Shown: positions 18,301 through 26,495, counted from the stretch's first letter. The stretch: DNA of 64,000 nt from Norana najaformis (GCA_964023275.1 OZ029923.1:4848229-4912228); one strand, 5' to 3'. Numbers and translations are program-made. The notes: a model not told the origin generated them from the letters alone.

Positions 18301-20045
18301 CAACCACAAAGGCAGACATACAGAATGACACTTAATGAGAAAAACAGACTTAACAGAATGGCATGTAAACATTAAGTCTGTGACCTTTCTTCAACTCATT
18401 TCTGTAAGTGCTTGAAAAAAATTAAATTAAAAAAAGTACATGAAACTAGAAACTTTTGTAAGTGCTTGAAAACCATTCAGCTTGATCATAGTCTTAAGTT
18501 GTCAGGTTGGGAAGTTTCTCTTGAAGCAGTGCTATATAAATTCGTTATTACGATTACAGAACCCTTGTGCCACTTCACACTGACTTATTTATTTATTTCT
18601 ATCCAGGTCACAGCGATCGTAGAGCAGAGGTTGGCTGCCAAAGAGCTGAGCAAATACAACTCATATGTCGACGAATTGGAGAAGGTTCTCTATCTTCTGC
18701 TCAAACTTTCCGACAGACTGGCAAAGGCAGAGAATGCCATACTTGCGCTGCCTCAGAACGCTAGCGACAAGGAGAAGGTAGAACAAGCTCATTCTGATTG
18801 GTTTTTGAATAGTTTTAGAGCTTGTGACGTAGAATGTAGACTAGGGCATTTGTAACAGCTCATTCTGATTGGTTTTTGAATAGTTTTAGAGCTTGTGACG
18901 TAGAATGTAGACTAGGGCATTTGTAACAGTTAGCTGTGGGTGGGTGTTTGAAGAAGCAGAAGTAGTTTCTGGCGATATAAAGAGATTTCTTCGTAGAACT
19001 TCAACATTTTTAGGATGAAGGCCAGAACTTGGACTTCATTTTGCAATGCACAGTGAAAATGGGGTAGTTTGAAAGCATATGGCAGGGAAGGGGATGTTTT
19101 TAAAGTAGCCACAGAACTTGACGGCTTGCCTATAGGAAATCATAGTTATGTTCTTTATAAAAGGTCCAGGATGAATGCAAATTCGTATTTGCAGTAGGTT
19201 CAGCGTGAATACAAATTCATATACAAATTCATGTATAATCTGATGATATAATATTACATAAAATGGGGCTTTTGTAACAGTTATCTTTGAGTATTTGAAG
19301 TAGCGCTATAGAAGTGGTTTCTGTAGATGTAATAAGGTATGCTGATAGAACTTCAGAATTTTTAGAATGAAGGCCGGAACTTGGAGCTGGGTTTTGGTTG
19401 ATTTTACTAATTGACTTATTGATTTATTAATAATTTAAGAGCTTCAGCTTGTGATATGCAGGCCTAACTGCATGAAACTCTCTACCACAACATTCAAACT
19501 GGGGCAAACAATAGGCTGGAGATACTTCTGATGTGCTGTGGTAGTAAAATGTATATCAAGATCGTCTTTCGGACTGACCTTCTGGATATTGACCTGGTTG
19601 CGGCTTGGCTTTGGTGAGCCTTCAGTTAAAGCCTTATGCATTAGACACTGACGCATTAGAAGTTATTTTATATTTATTTATTTGTATCGTATCGTATCTT
19701 AGTGGTATCACATCTGTTGATCAAGCAATTGTTAAACTTCAGGCTGTGCTTGTCTCCAAACGCAACGACCTGATTGAAAAACACGGCGATGCTCTGTCGC
19801 TGAAGGAAGGCATCGATCGTCGTCGTCAACAGGTGGCCGGTTACCTGCAGAAGTGTCTCTCGGAGGCCGAACTGAAAGACTACGAATATTTCATCAAGAT
19901 GAAGGCGCAGCTTGTTATCGATCAGCAGGAGGTTGAGGATAAGATCGAAATGGGACAGAAGCAACTTGATTTGCTGCAGAGTACGTTGAACTGCGACTTT
20001 GACTCAAAATCGGGTGGTTACTACGGTCCGAAATCATACTGTTGA
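1..20045 (+). CDS. Shroom: Shroom family actin/Rho-kinase scaffold, 3' part of gene (8 exons)
   Basis: Joined exons: 1-1946, 7771-7868, 13557-14072, 14618-16054, 17037-17157, 17430-17531, 18607-18777, 19743-20045. Phases agree at all seven junctions and give 1563 residues plus stop; the frame is open at the left edge, so the start lies upstream. Shroom proteins recruit Rho kinase to apical actin and activate myosin II, driving apical constriction. The C-terminal 280 residues match the ASD2 domain as I know it: a DYMTGLF-type entry motif (residues about 1287-1293), then long helices with LEKKLEILREERQLL, VDELEKVLYLLLKLSDRLAKAENA and KDYEYFIKMKAQLVIDQQEVEDKI types of segment (only parts quoted). 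The rest is Ser/Arg/Asp-rich and looks disordered, with a 9-residue repeat (near 482-526) and a 25-residue repeat (near 1056-1271). No PDZ is visible. ASD1 could not be placed confidently. Vertebrate paralogue numbers (SHROOM1-4) should not be applied. Confidence 0.93.
1446..1580 (+). repeat. 27-bp coding repeat, 5 units, in Shroom exon w1
   Basis: Five in-frame 27-bp units encode variants of SSGDHVLHR (SSEEPVLHR, SSGNHLLQQ, SSGDHVLHR, SSGDHVLYR, SSDNLHSQQ). Units 3 and 4 are nearly identical at DNA level. The 27-bp length keeps the frame, so unit number could vary without breaking the protein. Confidence 0.85.
2207..2360 (+). repeat. Family B interspersed repeat, copy 1
   Basis: Shares an ordered series of blocks with copies at 7005, 22565, 46743 (inverted), 49800 and 57001 (inverted): 'CTTGGGTTAGCAC', 'GAAGGATCTCACC', 'AAAATGAGCA', 'GAGGCCATACGGT' and a 3' 'GTGTATATTTACATTTTA'. 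Short ORFs across it (GHTVAIENR type) are by-products. Class unknown; about 150 bp long, non-coding. Confidence 0.8.
2361..2645 (-). mobile_element. Two tandem antisense tRNA-like SINE units
   Basis: Two related units 144 bp apart each contain, on the minus strand, a B-box-like GGTTCAAATC (complement of GATTTGAACC at 2411 and 2555). Unit 1 also has an A-box-like TAGGTTGGTAGC upstream on the minus strand. Their flanks ('AGGAGCAAACAGCTTCCC' and 'AGGAACGAACATCTTGC') also match each other. This fits a tRNA-derived SINE duplicated in tandem. No complete cloverleaf is visible, so these are not tRNA genes. Confidence 0.6.
3200..3345 (+). mobile_element. SINE-like repeat with (TAAA)n tail
   Basis: Runs from 'ATTGTATTGGTAATG' through 'CAGATTCACTGACA' to 'AGTGCTTTAAATAAATAAG' and a TAAA-rich tail. 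The 'CAGATTCA..TGAC..GTGCTTTAAATAAAT' end recurs at 7590-7650 and 44870-44970 and resembles the 3' end of the tRNA-derived SINE at 50572. Confidence 0.55.
3567..3675 (+). repeat. C-rich minisatellite, about 24-bp unit
   Basis: Four to five units of 'CACAGCCAACCTTCCCCCAC' plus short C runs. Strongly strand-asymmetric (C on plus). The Pro-rich ORF across it is an artefact. Confidence 0.8.
4031..4063 (+). promoter_or_regulatory. Cluster of four AGGTCA half-sites (DR4, DR4, DR1 spacing)
   Basis: AGGTCA occurs exactly at 4031, 4041, 4051 and 4058 in the same orientation. The gaps of 4, 4 and 1 bp equal known direct-repeat spacings for nuclear receptors (DR4 and DR1). That it is bound in vivo is inference; it may simply be a short degenerate tandem repeat. 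Confidence 0.4.
4375..4760 (-). mobile_element. LINE 3' end fragment (family A), antisense to Shroom
   Basis: On the minus strand the frame 4761-4450 reads LAISASTFHSKLKTFLFH, the usual C-terminal end of CR1/L2-type reverse transcriptases, then a 3' region ending in 'GCTGTAGAAATCTCGG' and repeats of the 'GTAATC' type. Related copies lie at 10780, 11735 (plus), 46645 and 47930. It is 5' truncated and non-autonomous. A G run (about 4547-4557) interrupts it. Confidence 0.75.
5069..5341 (+). repeat. 21-bp minisatellite, 13 units, with AGGTCATGACC palindrome
   Basis: Thirteen 21-bp units of CACACTGAGGTCATGACCCTG type (HTEVMTL if read as protein). The only regular change is CACACTG/CCCACTG, ordered H5-P2-H2-P2-H2 by the encoded residue, so a 4-unit block was also duplicated. 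Each unit contains AGGTCATGACC, which is AGGTCA abutting its inverted half-site. ORFs on both strands here are repeat artefacts. Confidence 0.95.
5685..5750 (+). repeat. Short interspersed repeat, 'TTATATAGCGCC' type
   Basis: 'GTAATGTAATGTAACAAGCATTTATATAGCGCCTTTCGAGCATCTCTCAAAAGCACTG' type block (quoted in parts: GTAATGTAATGTAAC, then TTATATAGCGCCTTTC, then ATCTCTCAAAAGCAC). Recurs at 13264, 20522, 36355 and 49430 (inverted, with CATTAC runs). Confidence 0.6.
6640..6965 (+). repeat. Degenerate tandem repeat resembling Shroom exon w2
   Basis: Four or five diverged units of about 70-100 bp share 'TTTTCCTGAATGTATTTTTA', then 'GACAG.CGT.TTCCTGCT', then 'GTTGATGGGTT'. The acceptor and first 50 bp of exon w2 (7748-7820) carry the same blocks in the same order. 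No open frame crosses all units. Confidence 0.6.
7005..7150 (+). repeat. Family B interspersed repeat, copy 2
   Basis: Carries the family B blocks 'AAATGGCGTGGTGCCC', 'GAAGGATCTCACC', 'AAAATGAGCAGGGTC' and 'GAGGCCATACGGTCGC', ending 'GTCTACATTTAC'. Same orientation as copy 1. Confidence 0.8.
7590..7735 (+). mobile_element. TAAA-tailed SINE end plus 'GCTATATAAATTGTCATTAC' end
   Basis: 'CAGATTCGGATGTACTGAC' followed by 'GTGCTTTAAATAAATAAAAT' repeats the end seen at 3290 and 44940. It is directly followed by 'GGTGCTATATAAATTG' and CATTAC runs, the reverse of the TATATAGCGCC-type repeat. Two repeat ends abut here. Confidence 0.5.
7771..7868 (+). CDS. Shroom: Shroom exon w2
   Basis: Acceptor TTTTTAAG|GTCTCT and donor CCAAG|GTAAAA bound 98 bp that read VSELDRRTPDGSGLESPKPP and on to YRHSPR in phase 0-to-2. 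The split Ser codon (AG|T) is completed exactly by exon w3. The 5' half resembles an intronic repeat upstream (see findings), so exon status rests mainly on splice sites and phase. Confidence 0.72.
7912..8235 (+). repeat. 124-bp tandem repeat, about 2.6 units
   Basis: 'GGAATTTAGAT' anchors fall at 7937, 8061 and 8185, an exact 124-bp period. Each unit has two related halves ('GCTTTGTTAAGA' with 'AGATAACCAGGCA', and 'CTGAGGTCCGATAGCCTGA'), so the unit itself looks like an older duplication. Confidence 0.85.
8480..8745 (+). repeat. Polypurine tract, about 265 bp
   Basis: Nearly uninterrupted A/G on the plus strand (GGAGGA, AAGAGG, GAAGAA mixtures) with only scattered C/T. The three minus-strand ORFs rich in Ser/Leu/Phe/Pro are compositional artefacts. 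Such tracts can form triplex DNA (established for mirror-repeat purine tracts); not shown here. Confidence 0.9.
8757..8825 (+). repeat. GGT/GAT/GAC trinucleotide run
   Basis: A TGG repeat passes into TGATGA, CGACGA and TGATGG variants directly after the purine tract. Confidence 0.85.
9280..9357 (+). repeat. (TA)n microsatellite
   Basis: About 38 TA units. Preceded (9183-9280) by four diverged units of 'ATATATAATGCTTGTT', so the array probably grew from a small minisatellite. Confidence 0.95.
9853..10260 (+). repeat. 60-bp duplication merging into a CAGA/GACA array
   Basis: Two copies of 'CAGCTGCTGC.GGCTTATCTG' plus 'CCAGCTTGGATGTAAG' (9853 and 9913) are followed by about 300 bp of imperfect CAGA units with GGCAGG interruptions. 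The Cys/Leu/Ser ORFs on the minus strand are artefacts. Confidence 0.85.
10780..11085 (-). mobile_element. LINE 3' end fragment (family A), antisense
   Basis: The minus strand reads LAISASAFHSKLKTFLFH and continues as CHAVSPSDFWILTWNRTLLP, as in the 4375-4760 copy, then ends in the same 3' tail ('GCTGTAGAAATCTCGGGA'). The two copies stay open in the same frame over about 80 codons, so both come from one reverse-transcriptase family. Confidence 0.75.
11560..12400 (+). repeat. Diverged repeat units with 'AGGACCTCCTTGT' block
   Basis: 'GGTATTCACCATTAAGAGGA' (11600) and 'CAGTCACCATTAGGAGGACC' (12150) share the following 'TCCTTGT.GGGTCTGG'. 'GGGTTTGAATATGA.GGTATT' occurs at 12012 and 12127. A LINE end (11735-11998) lies between them. 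Probably an old local duplication. Confidence 0.5.
11735..11998 (+). mobile_element. LINE 3' end fragment (family A), sense orientation
   Basis: Carries the same 3' end as 10780-11085 but inverted: 'GGAACCGAACCCTTCTTGCC', 'CGATTTTGTTTTGACTGAGC', then 'GAGCTGTAGAGATCTCGG'. The coding part is degraded by frameshifts. Confidence 0.65.
13264..13410 (+). repeat. Short interspersed repeat with 'CTTTCAAGCATCTCTCAAAA'
   Basis: 'AATGTGATGTAGTGTAGCAA', 'TTTATGTAGCACCTTTC' and 'CATCTCTCAAAAGCACTGAG' match the 5685 copy. It then adds 'GCCGCAGCGCCTTTATGAGG'. A related inverted copy is at 25930-26010. Confidence 0.6.
13557..14072 (+). CDS. Shroom: Shroom exon w3
   Basis: The acceptor TTCTTTACAG|TTCAAG follows a good pyrimidine tract. 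The donor ATGA|GTACTG at 14073 is the only one that links in phase to w4, giving WLD-D-ESVESS. It encodes about 172 residues, including basic, Ser-rich SHSSSRAIRKQPSLPYSDWK. The frame continues to a stop at 14187 if not spliced, so a shorter intron-retained form is conceivable. Confidence 0.85.
14073..14617 (+). other. Shroom intron w3-w4 (545 bp)
   Basis: Contains TTTATT repeats (14368-14397) and a perfect 11-bp inverted repeat, CTGAATCTCTG/CAGAGATTCAG, at 14426-14455 with an 8-bp loop. No exon seen. Confidence 0.8.
14618..16054 (+). CDS. Shroom: Shroom exon w4: tandem-repeat tract and start of ASD2
   Basis: Acceptor TTTCTGCAG|TGAAAG; donor AAGGA|GTGAGT matches consensus. If the donor is ignored the frame stops at once (TGA at 16056). 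The exon spans 479 residues. It holds at least eight variants of a 25-residue unit with core QRLPKEEK (15225-15870) and ends with HRTAADYMTGLFTEEEED, which resembles the N-terminal edge of Shroom ASD2. A basic stretch (KHRHKTSKRKEK) lies near 15018. In this frame the exon has no in-frame ATG start of its own at its 5' end. Confidence 0.9.
15225..15870 (+). repeat. 75-bp coding repeat in Shroom exon w4
   Basis: Units follow the pattern YD.PASV..QRLPKEEK..LSKEP. The three central units (about 15477-15700) are nearly identical in DNA, the outer ones diverged. Period is 75 bp (25 codons). This points to recent central expansion. The minus-strand ORFs here are shadows. Confidence 0.85.
16055..17036 (+). 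other. Shroom intron w4-w5 (982 bp)
   Basis: Contains an AAT run at 16195-16245 and ACT/AAT runs at 16440-16482, then 'GACAATTTATATAGTGCTGT' (16482-16502), a relative of the TATATAGCGC repeat. No exon seen. Confidence 0.8.
17037..17157 (+). CDS. Shroom: Shroom exon w5
   Basis: Acceptor TGTTAG|AAGAG; donor GAAAAG|GTCTGT (weak). Reads VDSSVLREEDQSLSDELCEI and ends in ATSEEEK. It is acidic and links ASD2 entry to its first long helix. Phases 2-to-0 agree with both neighbours. Confidence 0.8.
17430..17531 (+). CDS. Shroom: Shroom exon w6 (ASD2 helix)
   Basis: Acceptor TTAATAG|GTGGAG; donor CAACAG|GTACGA. The 34 residues VELTRVLEKKLEILREERQL onward align with the first ASD2 coiled segment, including the 'EEI..N..LG' stretch typical of vertebrate Shrooms. 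Confidence 0.92.
17602..18110 (+). mobile_element. 5'-truncated non-LTR retrotransposon with 12-bp TSD
   Basis: The frame 17638-18105 is intact and reads LIYGCESWSITRTMENKLSA, RRMKWAGHILRMEENRNPKK and GRPKRRWIDCLEEDLKGAG (segments only), typical of the C-terminal end of LINE reverse transcriptases. TAATCTACAAGT flanks it exactly at 17590-17601 and 18111-18122. Its 5' end carries a 10-bp inverted repeat (TTGAGGATTT...AAATCCTCAA, 17601-17630). It lacks the polymerase core, so it cannot move by itself. The intact frame and perfect TSD suggest a young insertion. Confidence 0.92.
18235..18335 (+). repeat. 32-bp minisatellite, 3 units
   Basis: Three copies of 'AAAGGCAGACATACAGAATG' followed by 'ACACTCAACCAC'. 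The minus-strand Cys/Leu ORF is an artefact. Confidence 0.85.
18607..18777 (+). CDS. Shroom: Shroom exon w7 (ASD2 core)
   Basis: Acceptor ATCCAG|GTCACA; donor GAGAAG|GTAGAA, phase 0-0, 57 residues. Contains KYNSYVDELEKVLYLLLKL and LSDRLAKAENAILAL. The pattern D-L-KV--LLL-LS-RLA--ENAL is a hallmark of the Shroom ASD2 domain as I know it. Confidence 0.95.
18786..19392 (+). repeat. 71-bp perfect tandem duplication and a diverged 130-bp duplication
   Basis: 'AGCTCATTCTGATTGGTTTT' through 'GGGCATTTGTAAC' is present twice with exact 71-bp spacing (18786 and 18857). The following segment 18918-19045 recurs in diverged form at 19265-19392 ('TTTGTAACAGTTA', 'TAGAACTTCA', 'GAATGAAGGCCGGAACTTGG'). All lies in the w7-w8 intron (18778-19742). 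The rest of that intron shows nothing recognisable. Confidence 0.85.
19743..20045 (+). CDS. Shroom: Shroom exon w8, C-terminus and stop
   Basis: Acceptor AACTTCAG|GCTGTG; 100 codons then TGA. Reads AVLVSKRNDLIEKHGDALSL and LKDYEYFIKMKAQLVIDQQ, matching the last ASD2 helices, with a short tail GGYYGPKSYC. No AATAAA lies within about 1 kb downstream; the first clear one seen is near 23360. Confidence 0.95.
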   Translation, partial: AVLVSKRNDLIEKHGDALSLKEGIDRRRQQVAGYLQKCLSEAELKDYEYFIKMKAQLVIDQQEVEDKIEMGQKQLDLLQSTLNCDFDSKSGGYYGPKSYC

Positions 20046-22564
20046 ACGGAACTTTATCGAAACTAAATATTGCTTCGATATTTTCTGCTTGAATGTTGGC
20101 TGTCTAGCCATCTGGGGTGGTAGTTGTCAGAGGGTGCGTTTTTAGTTTGATGCCCAGATGGGTACTTACGACTTGTGCATACAGATGACTTCTTGAACGG
20201 AATCTGATGTTGCAGATACAATTCCTGGCAGATATTTTGGTAATTACTTTTTTCGTAGGCTTTTTTTAATTCGTTCGCTGTGACAACGTACTCTGTAAAT
20301 TTGATTTACCGATCCTTTCGATAGCAAATGTTGTTGCCTGTGCAGCCTTACTTGCCATGCTTTACAGAGCTGTTGCCATGTCCTGCTGTTTTTTAATTTG
20401 TTTACCAGTCATGTCTAATGTGTAAACAGGTAAATTTTAAGCCATGTAGCAACAGGTAGCAGTTTACAGTCAGTTAACAGGTAGGGCTTTATGTTCACCT
20501 GTTACTGTTGTTCTAACCAACAAGTAATGTAATCCAATGTAATATATAATTTATATAGCGCCTGTTAAGGATATCTAGCACTCAGCCTATCCCAGTTGAA
20601 GAAGGAAGTTCCAGTAGCTCCTCTTGTAAAATGGGAAGGCAGAGGTCAAAAGGTCAACCTTTCCAGTATATTCCGAATCCAGTTATTGTGTCTTAAGCTG
20701 GATGACCATAGATTTCCATTTGGTTCATTTTAACAAATAGTGTGATTATTTTTGTTCCTGTTCTTGTTGTTGGTTAACACTTGTTATCTTAAGATGTCAT
20801 CAGCGGTTGAAGACTTTAAAGAATATATCGTGACTCAATGATCTTCAGAATTTGAAGCGAAACTCTTAACATGAAGCTGGCTTCTGATCTTGTCTTGCGG
20901 TTAAACCGTGATGCAGGAAATCTGTGTTAAATGCTGGCAGAATGCGTTAATGCTTCAGAAATGTTTATAGATTTATATAGCTCCTATGCAGTAGCCTCAG
21001 TGGTTAGCAGATCTTGGTTTATGCTTGGAGACGTGTTGCGTTTTCATTTTATGATTCGGGCTCTAAATGAGGCTTACTTTCTTGTTTGTATTTTTATATG
21101 TATTGCGTTGAAGAGGCACTCATTTCTAAGGTGAACGTTCTGAGGTTTTGCACCTTTCGATGATATTATCTGTGACTTTGGGTCATTTGTAGATGACGTC
21201 TGCAAAAATTACCTACTTTTTTGGATCCCTCGCTTCCCCTTGTTCGCATCTGTCCACATTTAGCGTTACCTTCCCCACCCCCCTTTGCGGACGTCCAGTC
21301 TCTGAGTAGTAAAGCCTAGTTTTGATTGTCCTGTTGATCTTACGCAGCTTACGGTGCTACCGGGTGGAGTATTTTGATACTGCCACTTTCAGCAAAGGGA
21401 CTATAATTAGATCCAGCGCAATGTAGACTGCTGTCCAGCGTTGGTGTTTACGGGCAGGTTTTGCTGAAATAACTATGCACCAGCTTTAGATGGGGATGTC
21501 TGCATTGGGCAGACCTCCCATATCCCTTGTCCACATTTGTGTGATCTCTCCCACCTTTGCTTTTTGCAGACTTCCTTAATGGACGACCCTTTTGACTTCA
21601 CTGTCGTCCCTGTTGCCACCTCTGTCGTCGGGGCTGTCTATACGTGTTGGTTCAGCTTAGTTCTGAACTAAACTGCTGTTCATTCTTAATGGTGGCAGTT
21701 AATAGATAAAAAGTGCAAAGGAATGAGACAAACTTCTGTAAATGTCCAGTTGGATTGGATTTCCTGTCTTTCGTGATTGTTGTAGTACACATTGGAATGG
21801 CAGTAGTTAGGTAAATTGTGACAGAATTTGGTTAAATAAGTCATGAGCTCAGATTACATCAATATTGCCTGCCGTGTGGCTGTCTATGGTCACTGCCAGG
21901 TGACACTGCAAATACTTAAAAGCGATTGAATCAATTTGATTAAATTTGTTGCAGTCGAGTCCAAGGAGACGGAGAAAAGCATATCAAGTATGCATTAGTA
22001 CGATTTCTTCCACTTTTTTACTGGATGAGAGTTATTTAAATGTTTGAGTGTGACAAACAGCGATGGTCTGACAGTTAAAATAGGAAGTTTGATGGGAGGT
22101 TAGAGAACGTTAATCGTCTGCTTTGTTTGTTGGTGATATGTAAACCATGTCTTGTTGAATCTGCATCTTATTGAGTTTTCAGAGCGTTGAATGACCTTGT
22201 TTAGTGCAATTTTATGGTGTAAATGTTATCTGGTGTTCTGGCATGCAGTTATCTCGGTGCTTTTAGCGACAAATTTAAGTGCAAACATTCTTGAATGAAG
22301 ATTGAATGAATGAATATTAAGAGATTAACGTGCCAGGCATAAAAAATAATTTGAATCAGAGGCACAGTTATCTTGTTATCCACTCTGTCTGAAAAGAAGC
22401 TGAGAGCAATATTTTTTGGCAGATATTGTGATTTCAGTAACCAACATATCAGTGTAAGAATTTACTAACAACTTTGTCTGAGTAATTTTGTGTTCCTGCA
22501 CAAGACTTCCATTGTTTGATTTAGTCAGTAAGAAATTCGATAGGCAAACCAAAATCTTGCTATT

Positions 22565-22735
22565 TGAAGCTTGGGCTAGCATGGTCTGTGGACAGGGACC
22601 TTATGTGGTGTGGCGCCCATTCCATGGGAAGCTGCGGCGAAGGATCTCACCCGATCAGTTCATTGAAAAATGAGCAGGGTCAAGGCCATACAGTCGCTAC
22701 AGAAAAACGTGTACATTTACATTTTATTTACACCA
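22565..22735 (+). repeat. Family B interspersed repeat, copy 3
   Basis: 'GAAGCTTGGGCTAGCA', 'GGTGTGGCGCCCATTCC', 'GAAGGATCTCACCCGAT', 'AAAATGAGCAGGGTCAAG' and 'CATACAGTCGCTACAG' follow family B order; ends 'GTGTACATTTACATTTTA'. Confidence 0.8.
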
Positions 22736-23604
22736 TTCTTGCTACTGCTAAAAAAGAACAGTCCTTAATTATTATCTGCCCTGGCAAAAGTTTTGGCATA
22801 TTAGCTGTACAGAACCCTATTACTAGACTGGCTTTCATCTCTAAAACTATGGCTGATTACATATGAATATGATAACGGATGCTTGTTCTTTCGCAGTTTG
22901 ATAAAAGAAACCATGATTTAAGTTCATTTTGAAACTGCTGACTTAGTAAGTGCAGTAACATGATTGTGTTTTGCATAGGTCAGTACCAGACTAACCCTTT
23001 ACCTATGTGCAATTTATTACCCATTTAAGGGCAATGCTTCGCTAAACTGAAATACTGTAAACATCTGTACATGTAACAACTTCAAATACTTTGAGATTAA
23101 TATATTTTCTTAACTGTTTTCAGATAGTTGTTTTTGTTTGATTGGATTATGAAATTATGACTGTCGATGTGAAGTGTGGTTTCAGGCTTGCTTTAAGACA
23201 TTCCTGCAAACATATGGTAATGTAAGGTATCCATGTAATGCTTATGTTTTTCAGTGAACTGTAATGTAGTTCTTAACGGTTGAAGAATACAGATGTCAAA
23301 GGTTAGGTAAAATTGGGCCCTGGCACCCAAGTCTGTTCTAAGCATGAACCCAACTGGCTAATAAATCAATTGTCTAATGGGCTGCATTTCATTCTACATC
23401 ACCCTCTTGTTCATTCTGATAAGTTGCACCATTTAGATCGGTTTTTAGGAGCTTCTAAAAGCTGGTGTATAAATATCTGATATAAATACATACATTCCGT
23501 GTTTGGCACATTTCTGAAATCTCCATTTGGCCGGTCAGTGCACCTCTATGTAACGTGTTTGTCCAGTTTTTCAAGACTAACATATTCAGGTTGGATGTTT
23601 GAGT

Positions 23605-23840
<236 letters not shown>

Positions 23841-25089
23841 CCTTGTAATCATGGTCACACAGTTATATAAAAGATTGGAAAGAAATGCTTCTCATTGCTA
23901 CATTCAACCTTGGAAGCTTCTGCTGCTGACTAGTTTCCTTAAACTGGTGCTATATAAATGTCCTATTCATTACATAACAAGGCCTACAATGTTACCTAGT
24001 ATGCAAACTCGCCATAACCTACACTGATAGAAAATTGTAGATTTGTTTGCTTACGTAGAAGTGCATTTTTGACTTTTTAAGGTTTCATTACGATCATGAA
24101 AGCCCTTGGGAAAGACTTTCCACTTTGCGTCACAAATAACAACTAGTGTTTGGACCATGGACCCATTTTGAAGGGCCGGCAACCGATTTGCACTGCTTTT
24201 CGATGCTGTACCACACGTGGAGCAGTTTAACAGTTTAACATGGTCATGTCAGCCTTAATGCCAGTTTTTCTTTAACGATTTGAATGAATGCATATCAGAC
24301 AAAATTTTCTCCACCTTGTTAGCTTTTTATAAAGATGAGTGCCGGTGGCATTTCTGAATTTGTGCCACGTTTTCTCTGCGGTTTTTTGACATTTTATGAG
24401 CTGAACGTGTCGAGATGTTGTCAGAATGGGACGTTAATTTTAGGGCACTGCGGTTTCATCGTGTAAAGTACGTCACAAACTTCAGAACTTAACCCTAAAA
24501 ACCAACTCATACTTCACATATTTGAAGATTAATGTAATACTTCGCTAACATAACCATGTTCGTGATTTTTATTCAACTTGAAAATTGTGTGCTGTAAATA
24601 AGCTCAGTGATTTCGAAATCACAAAAATATCGACCCGCTATTTTGGCAAACTATCCTGGGTAAAATGCTGTGTTTCTCGTCGTTAGGTACAACTTTTTTG
24701 TTACCATATCATTCGCCAGATGGTGCCAGCATTGTGCGTCACCTTTTAAAAATGTACTACATGGACCACGCGCCTAAGGCGGTTATTATATAGATGAGTT
24801 CAGGAAATGAAAAATCGAGACTTTAGCTTGAGCCTCGGTCGCAGAATTAAAAGCCAAGGAATTTTTTGTCTGGTTCCTTGCCTTTAGGGTACCAAGTTCA
24901 TTGTCACGTTGCTCATTAATAACGTCTCAGGTTAATAAGTTCATAAACAGCCATAATAATGTCTCATTAGAAATATTTGGTACGACACGGCAAGGTCTGC
25001 TAGCGTTGCACGGATAAGACTTTCTCTGGTTTGTAATCACGTGTTACCTCTGAATTTGTTTTTCCGATTGATGGGGTATATAAATTCAT

Positions 25090-25580
25090 CAACAGAGAAG
25101 ACAGAAGACAGGAGGCGACGGCGAGACTACTCGCTAAAGTCCAACTGAATGACAGTCTCCCGCTGAACGCTGATATCGCACTCCATCCAACTGTGCGTCT
25201 ACCGTCGAGACGGCCTGTGTGGCTGAATTCACCAGTGGACATGACAGCTAATTCGGTCTGGAGTTCCGAGTGGTCTGCAACTGATGTTGTAAACCATTCC
25301 CTCGTGTCCGTGCCATCTGTCTGGCCCCCTGGTTTCACCTTGCCACGTCGCCTCTGGTCTACTCTGAACCAGTTCAGAACCGGTCAGGGCCGCTGTGCGG
25401 CGAATCAGGTTCGATGGAAGCAGGCTACCTCCCCTTTCTGCAGCTGTGGAGAAATCCAAACTATGTCCCACATTGTTGATGTCTGTACAATAACTAGTTT
25501 CCCGGGCGGTCTATCCGCACTCCATGTTGCTGATGAGGCTGCTGCATGCTGGCTTAGCGCGAACTGCATACGCTAAATAA
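25090..25580 (+). mobile_element. LINE reverse-transcriptase C-terminal remnant, sense
   Basis: One continuous frame reads DRRQEATARLLAKVQLNDSL, then GFTLPRRLWSTLNQFRTGQG, then FCSCGEIQTMSHIVDVCTIT and GGLSALHVADEAAACWL (segments only). This RTGQGRCA..C.CGE.QTM.HI..C..T module is typical of jockey-like LINE C-termini. It ends at a TAA followed by a TAAATAAAATAAAT tail (25574-25590). It is 5' truncated; the start is uncertain (the frame extends back to about 25070). Confidence 0.85.
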
Positions 25581-25929
25581 AATAAATAACAGAGTTGTAC
25601 AGTCAAGAACTAAGGTGTAAAATATCGAAATTTTCTGGAAATTAAAAATAGACATGGAGTAAGACTTCAAATTGTATATTTGTTGTACAAAGATATTCTC
25701 CGTTGTTTTATTGTTGCTCAGCTTGCAGTCTGACTAGAGACAACAGAGCAACAACAGTTTGCTGGTGTTCGTCTGCTCTTCTAACAGTTTTTCCAATGCA
25801 GGTGAAAACCTTTAAACCCATGGTCATGTCATTTTTGCATCGGCTTGTCATTTACCAAACTTTTGTCTTCAATTCTTTACTGTTGTCTTAGACTGCAGTT
25901 GAAGCTTCTTCAGTTTGGTACCTTCTGAC

Positions 25930-26010
25930 ACTTACACTGACAGTCCCGTCTTTGTATAACTCAGGTAGCCATGTTTCAGTGCCGCAAAAGGCGCTTTATA
26001 AATTTGCTGA
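25930..26010 (-). repeat. SINE-like repeat, inverted relative to 13264
   Basis: 'CCCGTCTTTGTATAACTCAG', 'CAGTGCCGCAAAAGGCGC' and 'TTTATAAATTTGCTGATC' resemble the inverse of the 13264-13410 repeat. Diverged. Confidence 0.4.
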
Positions 26011-26453
26011 TCCTTATCTACACGTTGGCCAGTCATGTGAGTCCCAGCTATGTATGGATAAACACACCAGAACCATGGATAAACACATGTCCTGACTATG
26101 AAACCATTAAACAGAGGGAATTTCTTGACCAAAGACCTTGATAAAACGAGCAACTTAAACAGTTGAAGGATATAAAAATTAGTTAAATGGTACCGGATTC
26201 ATTGCTGTGACCTTTCTGTGTTACAGGCAACTGTGGAACGATCTATTAACAACAGTAAACAAACGATACGCGTTATTAAACAGTACCGAATCTTATCGGT
26301 CAGTTGGTCACTGTTTATTTAAACTCAGCCTTGTCAATATTGATATGCACAGCTTCGAATCGAAATACAGGCAGAGTATATATTCACATCCGTTACACAT
26401 TTACAGTAAATACACGCAGTATAGACCATTTGTACAAACTAAAAACAGTAAAC

Positions 26454-26495
26454 CCAAATATACTTAATAAAATTGGTATTTTTAAGTATATTTGG
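26454..26495. repeat. Perfect 13-bp inverted repeat (hairpin)
   Basis: CCAAATATACTTA (26454-26466) and TAAGTATATTTGG (26483-26495) are exact complements around a 16-bp loop. AT-rich; function unknown. Confidence 0.8.

Larger units (their letters stand above)
17532..18606 (+). other. Shroom intron w6-w7 with LINE insertion
   Basis: Consists mainly of a truncated LINE (17602-18110) with target-site duplications, then a TAAGTAAGTAA-type repeat (18123-18170, also at 53137) and a 32-bp minisatellite of three units at 18235-18335. No additional exon. Confidence 0.85.
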
